The notes below the pieces were generated by a model. The model saw only the letters and a list, made by a program, of their open reading frames with translations, searched no databases and had not been told where the DNA came from. Position numbers and translations under genes: made by a program. Shown here one piece after another: positions 58,701 to 64,000 of a stretch of DNA of 64,000 bases; position 1 is the first letter of the stretch; each line of letters starts with the position of its first letter. The stretch covers positions 181,342,117 to 181,406,116 of the forward strand of contig NC_090022.1 of assembly GCF_037176765.1 (NCBI RefSeq). The letters are read 5' to 3'. The stretch is from Anolis sagrei (Eukaryota; Chordata; Lepidosauria; Squamata; Anolidae).

Positions 58701-61700
58701 ATTAAGATTAAGCTAAGATGTTTAAGGATTTAATAATATATCATTTTGTCGTGGAAGGATCAATGGAATATGAAAGCATCTAGGCAGATTTCTAGGGTAG
58801 GAGATGGTGAAGGTGCCTGATGTCTTATAGATGAGGATTATGTCATTTGTCTTATAATTGTGGAACATCTGTAGATGACGCTATTATAAATCAGTCAAAG
58901 TCCTTCGAAATTAACATGATGTACCATTTCTGCCCCCTGGTGGGGCAGTAGGTTAAACCGCTAAACTGCTGAACTTGCTGACCGAAAGGTTGGCAGTTCA
59001 GATCCAGGGAGCAGGGTGAATTCCCACTGTTAGGTCTAGCTTCTAGATCTAGGGAAGTAATGCTACCCTTCTATTCCGCTTTGGTTAGACCACATCTGGA
59101 ATATTGTGTTCAATTCTGGGCACCACAATTCAAGAGACATATTGACAAGCTGGAATGTGTCCAGAGGAGGACGACTAAAATGATCAAGGGTCTGGAGAAC
59201 AAGCCCTATGAGGAGCGGCTTAAAGAGCTGGGCATGTTTAGCCTGAAGAAGAGAAGGCTGAGAGGAGATATGATAGCCATGTATAAAAATATGTGAGAGG
59301 AAGCCACAGGGAGGAGGGAGCAAGCTTGTTTTCTGCTTCCTTGGAGACTAGGACAAGGAACAATGGCTTCAAACTACAAGAGAGGAGATTCCATCTGAAC
59401 ATGAGGAAGAACTTCCTGACTGTGAGAGCCGTTCAGCAGTGGAACTCTCTGCCCCGGAGTGTGGTGGAGGCTCCTTCTTTGGAAGCTTTTAAACAGAGGC
59501 CGGGTGGCCATCTGTCAGGGGTGATTTGAATGCAATATTCCTGCTTCTTGGCAGGGGGTTGGACTGGATGGCCCATGAGGTCTCTTCCACCTCTTTGATT
59601 CTATGATTCTATGATTCTGCCAACCTTGCAGTTTGAAAACATGCAAATGTGAGTAGATCAATAGGTACCACCTTGGTGGGAAGGCAACAGTGCTCCATGC
59701 ACCTTGGAGGTGTCTACGAACAATGTTGGCTCTTCAGCTTAGGAATGGAGATGAGCATTACTCCCCAGAGTCAGACATGACAGGACTTAATGTCAGGGGA
59801 AACCTTTACCTTTACCTTTTATCATATCTGCTGAAATTAGCACAAGAAGCATAGAAGTCGCAAGTCAAATGTATGTCTTGGTTACAAATTTAAGTTCATA
59901 TACATGGATAATATTTTTAAAAAATCAGTACTGACGTGGTAGAAGCACATTTCTTCAGAACATGCAGGTAGAAAAAACTAAGATTTCATGTAAAATGAAA
60001 AAATAGCACAAACCCATTTTGATAAATCTAATAGGATCTTATAAAGGTGTATTCTAAGATAATCTTATTTGATTAAAAGATAAATTGCTACTATAGTTAG
60101 CTGGATCAAATAGCTTCATAGTTTGCATGATTCTGAACATTGTAATTTAGCCTTTACTGACATCTAATGCAAATATTCTCTGTGTCCCATTAAGGTAGTG
60201 GTTCTCAACCTGGAGTTCGCGACCCCCAGAGGGGTTGCCTGGCCATTTCAGAGGGGTCGTGACATTGCCTCCTTTGGCCCCACTCCCTCTGAATCCCAAG
60301 GTGGGGCAGCAGCAACAGAGAGGCTTGCCCTCGATCTTCTCCTCTGGGCTCTTCCTCCTTGTCCTCTCCATTTGGGCACTTCCAAACAGAGAGGAGGAGG
60401 AAGACCCTAGAGGAGGAGAAGGAGGGCAGGCTTCACTGCTGTGCCCCGTGCCACCCTCTTCTCACCCCCTTCGAGGCATCTGCTGCTGGTGGAAGCCTCA
60501 AAGAGTGGTGAGAGGAGCGCGGGGTAGCAGCAGCAAAGTCTTACCTTGTCCTTCTCCTCTGGGCTCTTCCTTCTCCCCCTCTCCACTTGGGCACTTCCAA
60601 ACGGAGAGGAGGAGGAAGACCCTAGAGGAGGAGGAGGAGGGCAGGCTTCACTGCTGTGCCCCACATTGTGCTTTTCTCGCCACTCTTTGAGGTTTCCAAA
60701 GCCTCAAAGAGTTACAAGAGCAGCACAGGGCAGTAGTGTGGCCTGGCCTCATCCTTTTCCTCTGTGCTCTTCTTCCACCTCTTCTCCGGTCTCTTCCACC
60801 AGCACCTCCAAACAGGGAGGAGGAGGAGGCAGGCTGTGTTGCTGCCCCATGCTGTACTTTTCCATCCACCCTTCAGGTACTTCACAGTGCTCTCCAGATT
60901 GTTTGTGAACTACGTCTCTCCTAAATCACTGTTAATTTCTCCCAAACTTCTCTAGTGTTTTCTGTTGGTCAATGGAGTTCTATATCCCAAATTTGATTCA
61001 ATTTCATTGTTGTTGGTGTTCAGAATGCTCTTTGATTGTAGGTGAACTATAACTCCAAGTAACTGCAACTCCCAAATGTCAGGGTCTATTTTCCTTAAAC
61101 TCCACCAGTGCTCAAATTTAGGCATAATGAGTATTTGTGTCAAATTTGGTCCAGATCCATATTTGTTTGGGTTCTCAGTTCTCTCCGGGTGTAAGTGAAC
61201 TACATCTCTCCTAAATCACTGCCAATTCCTCCCAAACCTCTCCAGTATTTTCTGTTGGTCATGTGGGTTCTCTGTGCTAAGTTTGGTCCAGTTCTGTAAT
61301 TTGTGGGGGGTCTCAGTGGTCTGTGGAAGTCAGAGCTGAATCGGTTGAAGGTACTGCAAATTCCATCATCTGTTGTCCATACTCTCCAAACATATTGTTT
61401 TTGTAATTAATCACTACGCTTTAATTAGGATAAATTTGTAACAATAAAAATACATCCTGCATATCAGATATTTACATTACAATTCAGAACAGTAGCAAAA
61501 TTACAGTTCTAAAGTAGCAATGAAAATAATTTTATGGTTGGGGGTCACCACAACATGAGGAACTGTATTTAGGGGTCACAGCTTTAGAAAAGTTGAGAAC
61601 CACTGCACTAAGGGCTATTGAATGGATCATTAGTTTATTTAAGTATCTTACTTGGATGTGCAATTCATTTTAAACAGACCAGAGGATTCAACTGTTCTGG

Positions 61701-61754
61701 AAAACAGACGTGGCAGACCTACCACCATGTGAAACCATTAGAAGAGGTGCATAA
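46678..61754 (+). CDS. APOH-like unit C, four sushi domains, no CCP1 exon
   Basis: Coding exons: 46678-46741, 48847-48943, 53502-53578, 55269-55457, 56485-56664, 58448-58645, 61678-61754. They total 882 nt, 293 residues plus TAA, with no internal stop and all junctions GT-AG. Layout: signal peptide 1-21 ([20 protein letters not shown], nearer human MISPVLIL than unit A is), CCP2 22-79, CCP3 80-142, CCP4 143-202, CCP5 203-268, tail 269-293. I found no CCP1-like sequence in the 2.1 kb between exon 1 and CCP2; both exons are phase 1, so the frame is kept without it. The tail reads LFWKTD and keeps the Trp of the human membrane loop. The CCP5 loop is [11 protein letters not shown]3 has an extra Cys89, giving 19 cysteines. 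Sequons differ from A: N48 and N61 gained, two CCP3 sites lost. The product is probably a secreted lipid-binding paralogue; expression is untested. Confidence 0.87.
47118..47610 (-). mobile_element. Long tRNA-derived SINE with LINE-like tail
   Basis: Minus-strand copy of the 9240 family. It fills much of the C intron where CCP1 would be expected. Confidence 0.7.
47907..48506. mobile_element. GC-rich hAT-like element
   Basis: Ends caggcatgggca / tagctattcctg form an inverted pair like the element at 62463. The interior is GC-rich with no domain. No clear duplication. Confidence 0.5.
48847..48943 (+). CDS. APOH-C first half of CCP2
   Basis: Residues 22-53, [19 protein letters not shown] then INFSC. 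The flanking intron ends (attcaaacag, GTAAGT) match unit A. NFS creates a sequon at N48. Confidence 0.9.
49408..49628 (+). mobile_element. tRNA-derived SINE
   Basis: Forward copy of the 14589 family (ggtggtaacacatcttggcat, cccctgggcaacgtcc). Confidence 0.72.
50050..50205. mobile_element. MITE with gccccttccacacag ends
   Basis: Inverted ends and an internal inverted pair (ctgctttgaactgg / ccagttcaaagcag). A second, inverted copy is at 54962-55112. Confidence 0.65.
50301..50871. mobile_element. hAT element with CAGGGGCGGC ends, interrupted
   Basis: Exact duplication cttttaca (50293-50300, 50872-50879). Split by a second hAT at 50424-50705. Confidence 0.88.
50424..50705. mobile_element. hAT-type element with G/C runs, nested
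   Basis: Ends caggcccgtagcc / ggctacatgcct; exact duplication gttcacct on both sides. Contains a C run of 22 at 50671-50692. Confidence 0.88.
51357..52150 (-). mobile_element. LTR-retroelement fossil, probable LTR and leader
   Basis: On the minus strand a terminal ttaca is followed by attggtggca, the arrangement seen after the LTR of some vertebrate Gypsy-type elements. The rest, to about 52150, would be LTR. Broken; no protein blocks recognised. It also holds a short ctaaccctaaaccctaac string (51958). Confidence 0.35.
52385..53353 (+). mobile_element. Helitron (non-autonomous)
   Basis: Starts A|TCTATATAAATAAAAA and ends with a hairpin plus CTAA|T. The interior includes a nested hAT (52647-52931), a GATA run (53100-53140) and a purine tract (53165-53325). 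Intron of APOH-C. Confidence 0.78.
52647..52931. mobile_element. hAT element with CAGGGGCGGC ends, nested
   Basis: Exact duplication gctcccag (52639-52646, 52932-52939). Confidence 0.88.
53502..53578 (+). CDS. APOH-C second half of CCP2
   Basis: Residues 54-79, [17 protein letters not shown], ending LPKCQ. NTS is a sequon absent from unit A. Donor GTATGT as in A. Confidence 0.9.
53585..54960. other. APOH-C intron, no recognised element
   Basis: AT-rich with G, C and A homopolymer runs; no exon-like sequence. Confidence 0.45.
55269..55457 (+). CDS. APOH-C CCP3 with an extra cysteine
   Basis: Residues 80-142, starting [14 protein letters not shown]. The Cys at 89 is Ser in unit A and has no partner in a standard sushi fold. 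NIS is kept; the NET and NWS sequons of A read NEI and KWS. Confidence 0.9.
55505..56345 (+). mobile_element. Old CR1 LINE fragment with insertions
   Basis: Diverged CR1 ORF2 3' pieces (55530-55705, 55870-55930, 56170-56345), ending ctctatgaa-type. Interrupted by a younger CR1 on the minus strand and by about 240 bp of unassigned sequence (55934-56170). Confidence 0.65.
55706..55869 (-). mobile_element. Young CR1 3' end nested in an older CR1
   Basis: tcatagaatcaaagagttgg at the left is the CR1 3' terminus on the minus strand; it ends inside the ORF2 C-terminus. Confidence 0.85.
56485..56664 (+). CDS. APOH-C CCP4
   Basis: Residues 143-202, [20 protein letters not shown] through GQWSRKPTC. 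Nearly the same as CCP4 of A, which argues for recent duplication, conversion or constraint. Confidence 0.92.
57128..57940. mobile_element. SPIN/URR1-like hAT element
   Basis: Ends cagtgtttctcaacc / gagaaatactg; exact duplication atctagag. The interior has several gttcacctacaatcaaa units. Intron of APOH-C. Confidence 0.85.
58448..58645 (+). CDS. APOH-C CCP5 core
   Basis: Residues 203-268: [49 protein letters not shown]. The basic character of the lipid-binding domain is somewhat higher than in A. Confidence 0.92.
58930..59815 (+). mobile_element. tRNA-derived SINE split by a CR1
   Basis: Head at 58930-59050 (ggtaggttaaaccgc-like, gctgaccgaaaggttggc) and body plus acctttacctttacc tail at 59615-59815. 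The CR1 at 59054-59614 lies between. Confidence 0.75.
59054..59614 (+). mobile_element. CR1 LINE 3' end, young
   Basis: ORF2 C-terminus: [20 protein letters not shown], then [20 protein letters not shown]. Ends in three attctatg units. Very close to 26229. Confidence 0.9.
60196..61605. mobile_element. SPIN/URR1-like hAT element, 1.4 kb
   Basis: Ends tagtggttctcaacc / gagaaccactg; duplication cattaagg / cactaagg. The interior has a GC-rich segment with a roughly 213-bp repeat (gggcacttccaaac at 60376 and 60589) and then the shared module. Confidence 0.82.
61678..61754 (+). CDS. APOH-C C-terminal tail and stop
   Basis: Residues 269-293, [18 protein letters not shown] followed by seven residues and TAA at 61752. 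It keeps the F-W-K tip known to insert into membranes in human APOH. It runs a few residues past the final Cys. Confidence 0.88.
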
Positions 61755-62185
61755 GAGGAGCATCCGATTTACTCCTGCATTACATCAACCTGCAGTTGAA
61801 GGAATATCACCACCAGTAGATTCTACACAGGCCTTTAGAAGTAATTATGCTTGCTGACTTTACATTTAAGCTATAACATTTTTGATTTAATGGTACATCT
61901 CAAGATATATACATGTAACTTTCTTAAAGTATACAAGTGTGTAAAGAGTACTGTCCTATTAAAGGAAATTGTGTTACCAATAGATGTCATAATGTCACAC
62001 TGGTTTTCTAATATGATCATTGTTACTTTTCTCTTCTTTTTATACTTGCTTACACACATTTCTTTTCTGATATAACTATGGTATTGACCAATGAACCACA
62101 GAAATATTTCTTGGGAGTTCAAATTTATGTAAATGTTTAATATTGCATTTCTTGTACATTTCAGAAAAATGCTAAACTTCTGTTG
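61755..62185 (+). other. APOH-C 3' untranslated region and flank
   Basis: Early part aligns loosely with the A flank. No AATAAA close to the stop was seen. Confidence 0.35.
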
Positions 62186-62189
62186 ACTT

Positions 62190-62385
62190 GTATTGCCGAA
62201 AGCTTTCACAGCAGGAATCACTAGGGTGTTGTGTGGTTTCTGGGATGTATGGCTGTGTTCTAGCAGCATTTTCTCCTGACATTTCAGATGATCCCCTGAA
62301 GATGCCAGCCACAGATGCAGGTGAAATGTCAGGAGAAAATGCTGCTGCAATACAGCCATTCAGCCCAGAGACCACACACCACCCC
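62190..62385. repeat. Diverged foldback element with hammerhead-like core
   Basis: Imperfect palindrome of the 11657 family. The + strand carries CUGAAGA (62296-62302), a partly paired stem II, GAAA (62323-62326) and UGUC. Confidence 0.6.
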
Positions 62386-62462
62386 AGTCAGTTGATTTGT
62401 TTCTTGGTGGCCTCTTCCATTACATAAACAGGGTTGTATCTTGAGGTGGCTATATATTAGTG

Positions 62463-63297
62463 CAGATGCGGGCAAATCACGCCTGGGGGCTGGATGCAGC
62501 TCCTTGGGCTCTTTTCTCAGGCTGTCTTCTCTCTCACCATCCTGTCCTTCCTGCCTTCCTCCTTCCCTCCCTCTTTCTACTTCCCTTCCACCCTTTCATT
62601 CTTCCTTCCTTCTCCCCTCCCTCTTCCTCCTTCCTTCCTGTCCTTTTGTCTTTTCTTCCTTCTCTCTTCCCTCCCTTCTTTCTCCCTCCCCCATTCCCTT
62701 CCACCCTTTTGTCCTTCCTTGCTCTCTTTCCTTCCTCCTTCCCTTTCTCTGTCCCTCCATGCTTCCCTTCCATTCTTTCGTCCTTCCTTCCATCCTTCCT
62801 TCCCTCTCCCCCTTTCTCCTTCCTTCTTTCTCTCTTTCCTCTCTCCATTCCCTTCCACTCTTTCATCCATCCATCCTCCCTTACTTACTTCTATCCATCC
62901 TTCCCTACCAACCTTTCATCCTTCCTTTCCTCTTTCCTCCATCCATCCTTCCTTCCTTCATTTTGTCTTTCCTTCCCTCTTTCCATCTTTCCCTCTTTCT
63001 CCTTCCAACCTTCCCTTCCTCCCTTTTGTCTCTGTAGATCTTAGAAAACTATTTCTTGATTTAAGTCATTGACGTGCTGGCTGATACCCAAACAAGGGAT
63101 GAGCTGGAGATGTCACTGCCTTGGTCCTTTCACTATTGGCTGCTACTTCCCGGCAGATGTCAGGTGGTGCAATACCAGCTAGGTATTGCACCACTAGTTT
63201 CTCCAGTGGTGTAGGGCAGCCAGTCTTCCTAGCAGGAAGTGCTAGCATGCGACTTTCTAATTTGCAGCCCCCAAGCTAGAAAGTTTGCCCATGCCTG
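62463..63297. mobile_element. hAT-like element carrying a pyrimidine tract and a LINE piece
   Basis: Ends cagatgcgggcaaa / tttgcccatgcctg; duplication tattagtg / ttttagtg. Inside: about 500 bases of (CTTC)-rich pyrimidine (62530-63025) and a minus-strand Jockey-like LINE fragment (63032-63215) that has neither of its ends. Confidence 0.72.
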
Positions 63298-63461
63298 TTT
63301 TAGTGGAAAGCTCTCCTGCACCCCCAAGTTGAAAGCTGATTTTGACTCATTTACCATAGTCACTGCAGCCCCATGCATTTCGCATTGCAATGCTACTATT
63401 TCTGAAGAGCAGTCACTGGAGCAGGCTGTGATACAAGGAAAGGTGCTTTAGAAGGGAGGTT

Positions 63462-64000
63462 ATTTATTTATCGTGTCAGGAACAACCAGACATTTGTATT
63501 ACATTTTTAACAAAACCAACTAACAGACAAAACTCAAAGTTTGCAAGCTTGGTAGTTGATTAAATGTCCTTTGACCAGTATCTGGCCACTTGGAGTGCCT
63601 CTGGTGTTGCCGCAAGGAGGTCCTCCATTGTGCATGTGGCAGGACTCAGGTTGCATTGCAGCAGGTGGTCAGTGGTTTGCTCTTCTCCACACTCGCATGT
63701 CGTGGATTCCACTTTGTAGCCCCATTTCTTAAGATTGGCTCTGCATCTCGTGGTGCCAGAGCGCAGTCTGTTCAGCGCCTTTCAAGTTGCCCAGTTTTCT
63801 GTGTCCCCAGGGGGGAGTCTCTCATTTGGTATCAGCCATTGATTGAGGTTCTGGGTTTGAGCCTGCCACTTTTGGACTCTCGCTTGCTGGGGTGTTCCAG
63901 TGAGTGTCTCTTTAGATTTTAGAAAACTATTTCTTGATTTAAGTCATTGACGTGCTGGCTGATACCCAAACAAGGGATGAGCTGGAGATGTCACTGCCTT
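63462..64000 (-). mobile_element. Jockey/I-like LINE, runs off the window
   Basis: 3' terminus tttatttatcgtgtc at the left, then the antisense of the same C-terminal region as 8104-9227. It continues past the window edge. Confidence 0.85.

Noticed and set aside
62441-63072. Three overlapping frames of about 195 codons rich in Ser, Pro and Leu
   Set aside because: Artefact of a pyrimidine tract, which has few stop codons in any frame.

Overview
The window is vertebrate nuclear DNA and almost certainly squamate (lizard). It holds interrupted genes with GT-AG introns. Its repeats include L1, L2, CR1 and BovB LINEs, a Jockey/I-like LINE, tRNA- and 5S-derived SINEs, Helitrons, several hAT families (one very like SPIN/URR1) and a mariner. 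An anole-like genome fits best, but the species is inferred from repeat content alone.

The only host genes I can support are a tandem cluster of apolipoprotein H (beta-2-glycoprotein I, APOH) on the + strand, from 21.3 to 61.8 kb. Unit A (21544-39640, 8 coding exons, 350 codons) is complete: signal peptide, five sushi (CCP) domains and the C-terminal tail. Unit B (44.3-44.6 kb) is only a promoter and a decayed first exon without its start codon. Unit C (46678-61754, 7 coding exons, 293 codons) is open throughout but has no exon for CCP1; exon phases let the signal exon splice straight to CCP2. C keeps the FWK tip of the membrane-inserting loop, whereas A has FFK. C also carries an extra cysteine in CCP3, giving an odd cysteine count. 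The pair looks like paralogues that have diverged in domain number, charge, glycosylation and membrane anchor.

The first 21 kb, all introns and the intergenic stretches are transposon-rich. Many elements have target-site duplications readable in the sequence, so nesting can be ordered. Three kinds of element with unrelated ends (Helitron; SPIN-like hAT; hAT with CAGGGGCGGC ends) share the same internal module. A foldback element near 11.7 kb is a perfect 104-bp palindrome whose arms carry a hammerhead-ribozyme-like core; two more copies of that motif lie at 21.7 and 62.3 kb. Two LTR-retroelement fossils are present, both broken. No CRISPR, bacterial or structural RNA genes were seen.
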